DNA of 64,000 nucleotides from Euryarchaeota archaeon UBA182 (GTDB taxonomy: Archaea > Thermoplasmatota > Poseidoniia > Poseidoniales > Thalassarchaeaceae). Every line of letters starts with the position of its first letter. Within the stretch, counting starts at the first letter, position 1. Below the pieces are notes generated by a model. It ran no database searches and was not told where the DNA came from. It saw only the letters and a list, made by a program, of their open reading frames with translations. Positions 8,291 to 16,473 of this stretch are shown here, in pieces. The position numbers and the translations under genes were made by a program. The stretch is taken from positions 1 to 64,000 of the forward strand of contig DAGH01000025.1 in the NCBI GenBank assembly GCA_002495675.1, in the 5' to 3' direction.

Positions 8291-9451
8291 ATGGTGATAA
8301 ATGTGAATCTGAATGAAGGGCATTTAATGCTGCAGGATCTTGCCAGAGAATTTGCAGATCGAGAATTAATACCAAACGCTGAGGATTGGGACAGAAACGG
8401 AACTTTCCCGGCCGAGGCGATACAGAAGGCCCGAGATTTAGGTATTCTCAACTGCACGATCCCAGAAAAGTACGGGGGAATGGGACTGAGTTTCATGGAC
8501 GAGGTCATAATAAACGAGGAACTGGGCAGGGGAGACCCAGGATTTGCAACAATCACTGGAGTTACTATGCTTGCCTGTCATCCAGTGATATACGCGGGGA
8601 CAGAAGAGCAAAAGAAAGAATTTCTCGGAAGAATTTGTGATGGCCAGATATCAGCCTACTGCGTCACCGAACCTGGTGCAGGGTCAGATGTAAAGGCGAT
8701 ACAAACCACTGCTAAATTGGAGGATGATCATTACAGGATCAACGGTTCAAAGATGTGGATTGGCGGTGCTGGATACGCAGACTGGTTCTACGTCCTCGCC
8801 AGAACTGGTGGAAGCGATCCAATCAAATCTCTCAGCGGTTTCATTGTCGATTCCGATACGCCTGGCGTCATCATAGGCAAGAAAGAAGACAAAATGGGTC
8901 AAAGGTGCTCAGATACGAGATCAGTTGTCTTCAATGACGTTGTGATCCCAAAATCAAACCTCCTTGGAGGGCAAGAGGGCGGAGGTTGGATGCAGGCAAT
9001 GGTGGCATTCGACAGATCAAGGCCAATGCTTGCCTCACACGCAGTTGGCAACGCCCGGGGGGCGATGGAGGAAGCATGGGGCTACGCAAATCAGAGACAA
9101 GCCTTCTCAAAGCCGATAATAGAGCATCAGTCAATATCGTTCATGTTGGCTGACATGGCGACAAAAATAGAGGCGGCCAGGCTTCTGGTGCATAAGTCAG
9201 CTTCCAAACTCGATCTCGGAGAGAGGGCAACGCTTGAATCTGCTCACGCGAAAAGATTCGCCGCAGATATTGGGATGGAGGTAGCCACCGATGCCGTCCA
9301 GATTTTCGGGGGGTACGGGTATTCTGAGGAATTCCCCGCTGCACGTCGAATGAGGGGGGCTAAAATCTACCAGATATTCGGAGGGACCAGCCAGATTCAA
9401 AGAATGATCATAACTCGAGAGATACAGAAATCTAGGGGGGAAACAAAGTGA
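8291..9451 (+). CDS. Acyl-CoA dehydrogenase
   Basis: The 386-residue protein has the complete acyl-CoA dehydrogenase fold. Visible features are an N-terminal helical domain, the CVTEPGAGSDV flavin/substrate loop near residue 125, KMWIGGAGYADWF, a middle beta domain with GVIIGKKEDKMGQRCSDTRS, and a C-terminal helical domain with IFGGYGYSEEFPAARRMRGA and YQIFGGTSQIQRMIITREI. The residue equivalent to the catalytic glutamate (normally YEGT) reads FGGT here, as in members that place the base elsewhere (isovaleryl-CoA or long-chain types) or in non-dehydrogenating relatives. It would oxidise acyl-CoA to enoyl-CoA using FAD and pass electrons to the ETF encoded at 59853-61538. It overlaps the next gene by four bases. 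Confidence 0.93.
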   Translation: MVINVNLNEGHLMLQDLAREFADRELIPNAEDWDRNGTFPAEAIQKARDLGILNCTIPEKYGGMGLSFMDEVIINEELGRGDPGFATITGVTMLACHPVIYAGTEEQKKEFLGRICDGQISAYCVTEPGAGSDVKAIQTTAKLEDDHYRINGSKMWIGGAGYADWFYVLARTGGSDPIKSLSGFIVDSDTPGVIIGKKEDKMGQRCSDTRSVVFNDVVIPKSNLLGGQEGGGWMQAMVAFDRSRPMLASHAVGNARGAMEEAWGYANQRQAFSKPIIEHQSISFMLADMATKIEAARLLVHKSASKLDLGERATLESAHAKRFAADIGMEVATDAVQIFGGYGYSEEFPAARRMRGAKIYQIFGGTSQIQRMIITREIQKSRGETK

Positions 9452-9828
9452 TGGATTATTTTCCCGGAATGGCGGTTGGTCTAATTCTGATGCAGACTGC
9501 GATTGTTGCGCCCATCCTATTCAGGACATTGGATTTGGAAAGTTTTGGGAGATCTATCCGGGAAATCTGGCCTAAGTTTTTCCTAGCCCTTGGAGCTATT
9601 GGGGTTCTCTCCCTAATATCGGTTTACTTGGACCAGGCTTCGGACGACATACACCTCGTATTATCTGGAATCACCGTATCTCTTTCTCTAATGTGCTACC
9701 TGATAATACCGGCGACCAATAGGGCGACGGACAGCGGCAATCACAGAAGGTTCAACATACTTCACAAGTTGAGCGTCTATTCTACACTAGCCATATTACT
9801 CTCGAACATTGCTTTCATCTTTGTCTAG
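9448..9828 (+). CDS. Small membrane protein, DUF4149/TMEM205-like
   Basis: This 126-residue protein has four predicted transmembrane helices. The first helix region (GLILMQTAIVAPILFRTLD) resembles the start of DUF4149/TMEM205-like proteins, which carry an FRTL-type motif after helix 1, and the last helix is preceded by NILHKLSVYSTL. The match is by eye and moderate. It overlaps the acyl-CoA dehydrogenase by four bases, so the two are probably co-transcribed; 129 bases then separate it from ferrochelatase. Its function is unknown. Confidence 0.6.
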   Translation: MMDYFPGMAVGLILMQTAIVAPILFRTLDLESFGRSIREIWPKFFLALGAIGVLSLISVYLDQASDDIHLVLSGITVSLSLMCYLIIPATNRATDSGNHRRFNILHKLSVYSTLAILLSNIAFIFV

Positions 9829-9957
9829 GTTCCCTCTCTCAATCGCTTGTTTATTCCGGAGTGTTCTCGGCGATTCAAAGTTCCACAATCTGCACTTCAA
9901 CACAGTGTCCGTCCCCGATAACAAACGATTAAGAAGAAAGTTTCAATAATTCAAAAC

Positions 9958-10989
9958 ATGGCAAACAGGGGGGTTTTGATGATCAATGTCGGAACTCCCG
10001 ACGAGCCCACAGTCGAGTCTGTCAGGGACTATCTGCGGGAATTCCTCTTGGATCCCGACGTCATTGATGCTCCCTACTTGATCCGCCAGATACTCGTACG
10101 GGGGATCATACTCAGGGTGAGGCCGGGCAAAGTAGCACCCCTGTACGAAAAAATATGGATGGACGAGGGCTCGCCACTGAGAGTTTACTCAGAGCGGATC
10201 ACAGAATCTATGAGCAAGCATGTGGATGGGATCCATATCGAACACGCTATGAGGTATGGGAATCCAAGCATCAGGAAGGGGTTGGAGAACCTAAGAGAGG
10301 CAGGTGTCACTGAACTTTTGCTACTCCCGATGTTTCCCCACCATGCTCAAGCTACCACCGAAACGGCCCTAAAGCACGCATACAAAGAAATGAAGGCAAT
10401 GTCGTGGCAACCCAAAACCATTGAAATGGGGCACTTTCCAACTGATGAGAACTACATCAACCCCCTTGCAAAGTCCATCGAATCCCACCTTACCGAGGGC
10501 ACGCATCTCCTATACTCATACCACGGCCTTCCTGTATCCCACGTCAAACGAATCGACGCCTCGAAGAAACATTGTCAAAAAGCCGCTGATTGTTGCAGTG
10601 TGTCGTGCTCTGCCAACGAGTTGTGCTACGGACGCCATTGCATGGAGACCAGCATAGCCGTGTCAGAAAAATTAGGCTTGCCGGCTGATAGGTGGTCTCT
10701 GAGCTTCCAAAGCCGTTTAGGCCCGGTGAAGTGGCTAACCCCCTCGACAACGGACAAGGTGAAAGAACTCGTCGAGCGTGGGGTCCGAGACCTTGCCATA
10801 GTCGCTCCCGCGTTCTTGGCCGATGGGCTTGAGACGCTAGAGGAATTGGACATGGGCATCAGGGAGGAGTTTGAGGAGATGGGGGGAGAGAGGCTGACTG
10901 TGATCAAGTGCCTTAATGACGATCCTGACTGGATCCTGGGGTTATCAGAAATGGTTGAGGGGAAATTCAGGGCTTCGGCCCCTGCCTGA
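9958..10989 (+). CDS. hemH: Ferrochelatase with internal cysteine cluster (probable [2Fe-2S] type)
   Basis: The 343-residue protein inserts ferrous iron into protoporphyrin IX, the last step of heme b synthesis. Family motifs are the N-terminal LMINVGTPDEP, LYEKIWMDEGSPL, the active-site His in YSYHGLPVSH (H189), and FQSRLGPVKWLTPST with E/D residues in APAFLADGLETLEELDMG. A cysteine-rich stretch at residues 206-228 (C206, C212, C213, C217, C223, C228) lies just after the active-site His. Internal cysteine clusters at this place define a described class of [2Fe-2S] ferrochelatases in some proteobacteria. The 3' end overlaps hemY on the other strand by 23 bases. There is no transmembrane helix, so it is soluble or peripheral. 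Confidence 0.95.
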   Translation: MANRGVLMINVGTPDEPTVESVRDYLREFLLDPDVIDAPYLIRQILVRGIILRVRPGKVAPLYEKIWMDEGSPLRVYSERITESMSKHVDGIHIEHAMRYGNPSIRKGLENLREAGVTELLLLPMFPHHAQATTETALKHAYKEMKAMSWQPKTIEMGHFPTDENYINPLAKSIESHLTEGTHLLYSYHGLPVSHVKRIDASKKHCQKAADCCSVSCSANELCYGRHCMETSIAVSEKLGLPADRWSLSFQSRLGPVKWLTPSTTDKVKELVERGVRDLAIVAPAFLADGLETLEELDMGIREEFEEMGGERLTVIKCLNDDPDWILGLSEMVEGKFRASAPA

Positions 10990-12247
10990 ACAACTCAGAA
11001 ATCCTCTCAGCCTCGTCGACCACATGTGTGACTGACACTCCGCTGCCAGTCCATCCAGCAACCGAAAAATCGTATTTTTTCTCTGCGATTGATTTCATAT
11101 ATCCGGGTGGAAAACGGGGAATCCTTCTAGTCCCGATCTTCTCAAGCAAGGCAGGCCTCTCAACTGTTTTCAACAGTCTACCTACAGATTCAACTACCTC
11201 GCTCTCATTCCCTCCCCATCTTTGATGTGGGACCATCAACCTAAACAGCCTATGTCCATTGGGCGCCCTTTGTGATGAGTGAATGTCAGACTCATGTAGG
11301 ATTCCACTCACGGGGGTCTCAATATTTGGGATCAGGGTTCCATATCCATCCCCGATATGGTTGACATCAGATGATTCATACCCGGCTGCAAACACACTGA
11401 TCTCAGTTTCGCCATGGGGTCTCGTGGGTATTCCAGTTGACCAGATGATCGAGGACAGGGGTACGTTGTGGGACTTTGAGACCTCATCGGGATTCTCTGC
11501 TTTGGATTCGAGGACTATCTCGATGTTTTTCATTTGATTGAGCCTTGATTCCAGAGCCTCGATTAAACTATACATGCCACTGTCTAGGGAAGCCAGACTG
11601 CCCCTTTCGGGTGTGAAAATGGGGTAAGAGGCCGATATCATATTTCTCAGGCGTCTCCTTCCCACGGGAGGTTTCGGACCGAACCCGGTGAATGACGGGA
11701 ATAGGAAATTCGCGTCGACCTCCTTGGCGGAATCGTTCAATATACCGAGGGTGAGGGCGTCAGAGATTGGACCGTTTTGAATCACATCAAAAACTGATTT
11801 TCCCGGAACTTTCGAGTTCAGAAAACCCTTCAGGATCCCCAAGGGCCCTATTTTGGCTGCCGTAAACATGGAAATCCTGTGCTTTCTCTGCCCGATCATA
11901 ATCCATCTAGACCTCGCATTTTCATTCGATTGTTTGAACTCATCATCGAGCCCTAGGTCGTGAACGAGCCTCCAGAAGGCTGGATGTGGCCTTGCGGCAT
12001 TTACCGAAACATCGCATATCCAGCCTCCTCTCTTCCAAGTCTCTATGACTCCTCCGAGTCTTGTGGACTTTTCAATCAAAGTCACGAGGATATCTGGCCT
12101 TTCTGTTCCGATCCTATATGCCAGTGAAAGCCCTGACAAGCCCCCGCCGACAATTACGACCCTGTTAGATTCAACAAGAGATTGATTGACTAGCAGGGGC
12201 CTTTTGAGCTCATTCCCGTGTCGAATCCAATCCTCTAGCGAGTACAT
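10967..12247 (-). CDS. hemY: Protoporphyrinogen oxidase, FAD-dependent (HemY/PPOX family)
   Basis: The 426-residue flavoprotein has an N-terminal FAD motif RVVIVGGGLSGLSLAYRIG (residues ~30-48), followed by LIEKSTRLGGVIETW, typical of the PPOX/amine-oxidase family. The C-terminus carries the second FAD contact (VAGWTGSGVSVTHVVDEAERI). It would oxidise protoporphyrinogen IX to protoporphyrin IX with oxygen. It is the last gene of the hem run, 13 bases after hemF. About 28 residues precede the Rossmann motif, longer than usual. The sequence is diverged, so the symbol is supported mainly by its place between hemF and hemH; a coproporphyrinogen-oxidising activity is possible but no coproheme decarboxylase gene is seen. 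Confidence 0.85.
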   Translation of the reverse strand: MYSLEDWIRHGNELKRPLLVNQSLVESNRVVIVGGGLSGLSLAYRIGTERPDILVTLIEKSTRLGGVIETWKRGGWICDVSVNAARPHPAFWRLVHDLGLDDEFKQSNENARSRWIMIGQRKHRISMFTAAKIGPLGILKGFLNSKVPGKSVFDVIQNGPISDALTLGILNDSAKEVDANFLFPSFTGFGPKPPVGRRRLRNMISASYPIFTPERGSLASLDSGMYSLIEALESRLNQMKNIEIVLESKAENPDEVSKSHNVPLSSIIWSTGIPTRPHGETEISVFAAGYESSDVNHIGDGYGTLIPNIETPVSGILHESDIHSSQRAPNGHRLFRLMVPHQRWGGNESEVVESVGRLLKTVERPALLEKIGTRRIPRFPPGYMKSIAEKKYDFSVAGWTGSGVSVTHVVDEAERISELFRQGPKP

Positions 12248-12260
12248 GGTAAATCAAAGC

Positions 12261-13160
12261 CTATGCCCAGTCTCTGGGTTCTCTAAGAACCTTCAATAAT
12301 TTTTCTTCTTCACTTCCTTTGGGTACCTCATGACAGTACTCCCAGCGAGCTTCGAGTGGGAGTGACATCAATATGCTCTCTATCCTACCGTTAGTCCTCA
12401 GGCCAAATTTCGTACCTCTATCGTGGATGAGGTTGAACTCGACGTATCTTCCTCTCCTAATCTTCTGCCACGTCTTCTGATCTTCGTCAAATGGCATATT
12501 GACCCTGCGCAAAAGAATTGGCATGTATGAGTCCAAGAAACCCTCTGCACAGTCCTCTACAAATTTGAAGCATTCATTTTTGCTTTCACTCCTGAGATTG
12601 TCAAAGAATATGCCTCCAACGCCTCTAGCTTCTCCTCGATGGGCGTTTTGGAAGTATTCGTCACACCATCGTTTGAATTTGCCATAATCTGCTACTTTGT
12701 GTCTCTCACATATATCCCTGTAAGTGGAGTGGAAGTGGGTTGAATCTTCCTCGAATAGGTATGATGGTGTGAGGTCAGCACCTCCTCCGAACCACCATGA
12801 CCCGTTTCCCTCGCCTGTGCCTCTCTCAAAATAGCGATAGTTTGAATGGACGGTGGGCGCCATTGGATTCTTTGGGTGTAGGACGAGACTGATACCCGTG
12901 GCAAAGAATTCCAATCCGTCATTGGGGTTGCCGCCCCCCATTCTCTCGGCCGCCTCCTCACTCAATGTCCCATGGACCACACTGACGTTCACGCCTGCCT
13001 TGTCGAACACCTCTCCAGAGGAGTAAACACGGCTTCTGCCGCCCCCGCCCTCTTCTCTCGTCCAGACGTCTTCGCGATACTCTGTTCTGTCTGTTTCTCC
13101 AATTGCTTTGCAGATCTGGTCTTGAATTCGGTGGACCATGCTCACCATATCTTCCCTCAT
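12261..13160 (-). CDS. hemF: Oxygen-dependent coproporphyrinogen III oxidase
   Basis: The 299-residue protein decarboxylates coproporphyrinogen III to protoporphyrinogen IX using O2. Diagnostic segments are LHPKNPMAPTVHSNYRYFE, WWFGGGADLTPSYLFEED, the helix with YFQNAHRGEARGVGGIFFDN, GRYVEFNLIHDRGTKFGL and the C-terminal RILMSLPLEARW-like block (ESILMSLPLEARWEY). Length matches the family. The start codon overlaps the hemE stop by four bases. An oxygen-dependent enzyme, rather than HemN, shows that the organism lives with oxygen. Confidence 0.97.
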   Translation of the reverse strand: MREDMVSMVHRIQDQICKAIGETDRTEYREDVWTREEGGGGRSRVYSSGEVFDKAGVNVSVVHGTLSEEAAERMGGGNPNDGLEFFATGISLVLHPKNPMAPTVHSNYRYFERGTGEGNGSWWFGGGADLTPSYLFEEDSTHFHSTYRDICERHKVADYGKFKRWCDEYFQNAHRGEARGVGGIFFDNLRSESKNECFKFVEDCAEGFLDSYMPILLRRVNMPFDEDQKTWQKIRRGRYVEFNLIHDRGTKFGLRTNGRIESILMSLPLEARWEYCHEVPKGSEEEKLLKVLREPRDWA

Positions 13161-14191
13161 CTGATTCCTCCTGTGACAGTATGGAGGACTGCCTTGACGT
13201 TCTCTATCTTTGAGTTGGGTGCCATTCCATGGCCAAGGTTGAAGATGTGGCCGGGCCCATCGCCCGCCTGTCTGAGGACTTCCTTCGTGGCGATGACTGC
13301 TTCATGCTGTGATCCATGCAAGTATGATGGATCGAGGTTTCCTTGTATAGCGATGCGATGGCCATGGTTTACCCTGTTCAGATTGATGTCGTCCCTCCAG
13401 TCGAGGGAAATTGCATCGATGTCCAGGCTTCGTATTTGTTCGTGGAGGTGCCCCGAGCCCTTGGCGTAATGGATTAGCGGAACATCTCTTGCGCTCCTTT
13501 CGCGGAAAACCCTAATTGCGGTTTCAGTGGGTCCTCGCGCGAATCCCTCGTACTGAGTGGGAGATAAGAGCCCCGCCCATGTGTCAAACAACTGGACTGC
13601 ATCAGCGCCGCCATAATTCACCTGATCGGCCAGTAAGCCGCCTACTATCTCCGCCATTTTGGTCAGCAGGTTCGAGGAAAGCTCTGGATTCGAGAATACT
13701 GCGGACCTGGCTCCATGGAAGTCCTTGTCTCCCGTACCTCCTGAGAGGAGGTACATTGAGATGGTCCATGGGCAGCCCGCGAAACCCAACCGAGCCTTGT
13801 TTTCTTCTTGTAGCCCGATTTCTGCCAAGGCATCTCCTGCCCATGGGGCATGTTCCCTAGCTCGAAATTCAGGCCATGAGTCTACATCCTCAAATTCGAA
13901 AGGATCGATTTTAATCCCTCCGCCGTACTTAACCTCATATCCCAAACTGGGCAAGGGAGTCAATATGTCACTGAATACGATGGTGGCGTCAATGCCGGGA
14001 TACCTCTCGATTGGCTGGAGGCTGATCCTACTGCAGATGTCAGTATCTTTGCACCTCTCCCAGAAGTCATGCTCTCTGGCCAACTTACGATACTCGGGCA
14101 GATGTCTGCCGGCCTGACGCATGAACCAAACTGGGGTGCGGTCAACCTCCTTTCTGTTTAGTGCGCGAGTTATTCTTTCCTTGCCTTCCAT
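13157..14191 (-). CDS. hemE: Uroporphyrinogen decarboxylase
   Basis: From the chosen ATG the protein has 344 residues, the usual length. Family motifs are the N-terminal VWFMRQAGRHLPEYR, the TIVFSDILTPLPSLG substrate loop with its Asp, GCPWTISMYLLSGG and the C-terminal GHIFNLGHGM. It converts uroporphyrinogen III to coproporphyrinogen III. The frame is open 23 codons further upstream into hemL, but the conserved N-terminus begins at the ATG at 14191, one base after the hemL stop, so that start is used. It overlaps hemF by four bases. Confidence 0.97.
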   Translation of the reverse strand: MEGKERITRALNRKEVDRTPVWFMRQAGRHLPEYRKLAREHDFWERCKDTDICSRISLQPIERYPGIDATIVFSDILTPLPSLGYEVKYGGGIKIDPFEFEDVDSWPEFRAREHAPWAGDALAEIGLQEENKARLGFAGCPWTISMYLLSGGTGDKDFHGARSAVFSNPELSSNLLTKMAEIVGGLLADQVNYGGADAVQLFDTWAGLLSPTQYEGFARGPTETAIRVFRERSARDVPLIHYAKGSGHLHEQIRSLDIDAISLDWRDDINLNRVNHGHRIAIQGNLDPSYLHGSQHEAVIATKEVLRQAGDGPGHIFNLGHGMAPNSKIENVKAVLHTVTGGIR

Positions 14192-14192
14192 C

Positions 14193-15482
14193 TCATAACA
14201 CCATATCGCTGAGGGCTTCCTCCAGTGCAGAGGCCATGTTTTCGATGTGACCTTCGTCATGGGAGGTCGAGAGAAATCCTATTTCGTACGCGGAGGGGGC
14301 TAGCATGAATCCCCGGTCCAACATTCCTTTGTGCAAGTCTGCGTATTTTTCCCCAGCATCTGATGGGATCATGTCCGCTCTTCTAGGTGGATCCTCGTTC
14401 CCGGGTGAGAACCAAAACAGGCTCTCCAGTCTAACCAATCTGAATGGATTGCCGAATTTTTCTAGGATTGGGCATACAAGCTGCTCTAATCTCTCTCCCA
14501 TTGAGTCGAGTCTTGCATAAGCGGCATCGTCCAGCATTGAAAGGGTAGATTTCCCGGCAGCCATCGCCAGGGGGTTCCCTGACAAGGTGCCAGCCTGGTA
14601 AACCGGGCCGAGAGGCGACAGATGCTGCATTACCTCTTTGCAGGCGCCATACGCGCCAACCGGCAATCCTCCGCCGATTATCTTGCCAAGTGCAGTTATG
14701 TCCGGGGTGATTCCACAGAATCCCCCGTAGCTTCCCTCTCTAAATCTAAACCCCGAGATCACCTCGTCAAAGACAAGTAGTGTTCCATTATCAGTGCAGA
14801 GTTCCCTTAGTTCACGGAGGAACTCGTCCCGTTGAATCAGGAGGCCGTTGTTTGCTGGGAGAGGTTCGATGAGGACTGCAGCAATTTTCTGCGGGTATTC
14901 CTTGAAGAGATATCTTACTGCATCGATGTCATCCAATGGGCTAACCAACGTAGTGGATATGGTGTCCTTAGGTATGCCGGGGCTGCTCGCGATGCCAAAA
15001 GTAGCCAGGCCGCTTCCGGAATTTACCAATAGGGCATCGATGTGTCCATGATAACAACCATCAAATTTCAGTATGTGGTCTCTGCCAGTGTAACCGCGCG
15101 CAAGTCTAACAGCGCTCATTGCAGCTTCAGTCCCAGAGGAGGTGAAGCGGACCATATCGACGTGGGAGAATCTCTCTTTTACCATTCTCGCCAACTCTAT
15201 CTCTCCGAGATGTGGTGCACCGAATGAGGTCCCTCGCGACATAACCTCAGAAATATCCGCGATGATCTTAGGATGGGAATGGCCATGGATGAGGGGCCCC
15301 CATGATTGCACGAAGTCAACGTACTCGTTGCCGTCGACGTCAGTCACGATCGCGCCATTGGCCTGTTGAAAGTAAACGGGACTTCCATGTACTGACTTGA
15401 ATGCCCGTACGGGGGAGTTGACGCCTCCAACCAAATGGTCCTGCGCCTCGGTGTGGAGTATCGTGGAGTTGTGCCTTGACAT
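14193..15482 (-). CDS. hemL: Glutamate-1-semialdehyde 2,1-aminomutase
   Basis: The 429-residue PLP enzyme turns glutamate-1-semialdehyde into 5-aminolevulinate, the last step of the C5 route. Visible motifs are LVGGVNSPVRAFKSV at the N-terminus, FTSSGTEAAMSAVRLARGYT, YHGHIDALL, FDEVISGFRF and the PLP-binding lysine in ITALGKIIGGGLPVGAYG, followed by YQAGTLSGNPLAMAAG. Together with hemA in the same run it shows that 5-aminolevulinate is made from glutamyl-tRNA. It lies 13 bases after hemB and ends one base before the hemE start. Confidence 0.98.
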   Translation of the reverse strand: MSRHNSTILHTEAQDHLVGGVNSPVRAFKSVHGSPVYFQQANGAIVTDVDGNEYVDFVQSWGPLIHGHSHPKIIADISEVMSRGTSFGAPHLGEIELARMVKERFSHVDMVRFTSSGTEAAMSAVRLARGYTGRDHILKFDGCYHGHIDALLVNSGSGLATFGIASSPGIPKDTISTTLVSPLDDIDAVRYLFKEYPQKIAAVLIEPLPANNGLLIQRDEFLRELRELCTDNGTLLVFDEVISGFRFREGSYGGFCGITPDITALGKIIGGGLPVGAYGACKEVMQHLSPLGPVYQAGTLSGNPLAMAAGKSTLSMLDDAAYARLDSMGERLEQLVCPILEKFGNPFRLVRLESLFWFSPGNEDPPRRADMIPSDAGEKYADLHKGMLDRGFMLAPSAYEIGFLSTSHDEGHIENMASALEEALSDMVL

Positions 15483-15495
15483 GTTAACAACCTCC

Positions 15496-16473
15496 CTAGA
15501 CCCAACCCCGACCGATAGCTTCTCTAGTGTGGTAGCTGACGATTATATCCGCACCTGCTCTTTTGAATGATCCGAGTATCTCGACCACCATTTTGTGTCG
15601 ATTTTCAACATCTGTGGCATGATCCATGACCATGGAATACTCGCCGCTGACGTTGTAAACGGCAACAGGCCTGTTGACCTTCGATGAGACTTCCCTTAGG
15701 ACGTCCAAATAAGGCAGCCCAGGTTTTATCATCAAAATGTCAGATCCTTCTTGAACGTCCAGCTCCGCCTCAAGGATCGCCTCTTTGTAATCTGACCGGG
15801 GATCCATTTGGTGGCTAGATCGGTCCCCAAACGTAGGCGCTGATGAAGCAGCGCTCCGGAAGGGGCCGTAGAAGGACGAGGCATACTTTACGGAGTAGCT
15901 AAGCACACCAGTGGATCTCATCCCTTTCTCCTCAAACGCCCGGCGGACGGATCTCACTCGGCCATCCATCATGTCTGACAGGCAGACATAGTCCGCACCT
16001 GAGTTTGCGTGAGAGAGTGATATCTTAACCAGCATGTCGACTGATTCGTCGTTCACTATCACGCCATCTTGGACTAGTCCACAATGCCCATGGTCCGTTG
16101 AAGTACAAAGGCAGGAGTCCGTCATCACTACAATTTGGTCTCCGAATTTTTCTTTCAATTTGCGTACAGTTTGTTGCAGAGGCATCTGATCGTCAGCTGC
16201 AGATGTACCATTTTCGTCCTTGTAGTGGTCTTCTAGGACGCCGAAGATCATGTGCGATGTAATGCCAATGGATAGGTCGTCTGATATTTGTTTGATTAGG
16301 ACGTCACTAGACTGCCTGTTAATGCCGGGCATTCCGGGTATTTGCTCGTTCACTCCCTTGCCGGACACGACAAAGTGGGGCTGGACGAGTGATTCAGCGA
16401 TCGATTGACCAAAAACCAGGTTCCTCCTGGAGTGTGTCCATCTGTTTATTCTGGGCCTAATTTCCAACCTCAA
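15496..16473 (-). CDS. hemB: Delta-aminolevulinic acid dehydratase (porphobilinogen synthase), zinc type
   Basis: The 325-residue enzyme condenses two 5-aminolevulinates to porphobilinogen. The zinc-binding cysteine motif is clear (DSCLCTSTDHGHCG), so this is a zinc-dependent form. The two active-site lysines are in YSVKYASSFYGPFR and in ILMIKPGLPYLD. The C-terminal VYNVSGEYSMV and the AGADIIVSYHTREAIG ending are typical. The start overlaps the hemC-hemD stop by four bases. Confidence 0.97.
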   Translation of the reverse strand: MRLEIRPRINRWTHSRRNLVFGQSIAESLVQPHFVVSGKGVNEQIPGMPGINRQSSDVLIKQISDDLSIGITSHMIFGVLEDHYKDENGTSAADDQMPLQQTVRKLKEKFGDQIVVMTDSCLCTSTDHGHCGLVQDGVIVNDESVDMLVKISLSHANSGADYVCLSDMMDGRVRSVRRAFEEKGMRSTGVLSYSVKYASSFYGPFRSAASSAPTFGDRSSHQMDPRSDYKEAILEAELDVQEGSDILMIKPGLPYLDVLREVSSKVNRPVAVYNVSGEYSMVMDHATDVENRHKMVVEILGSFKRAGADIIVSYHTREAIGRGWV

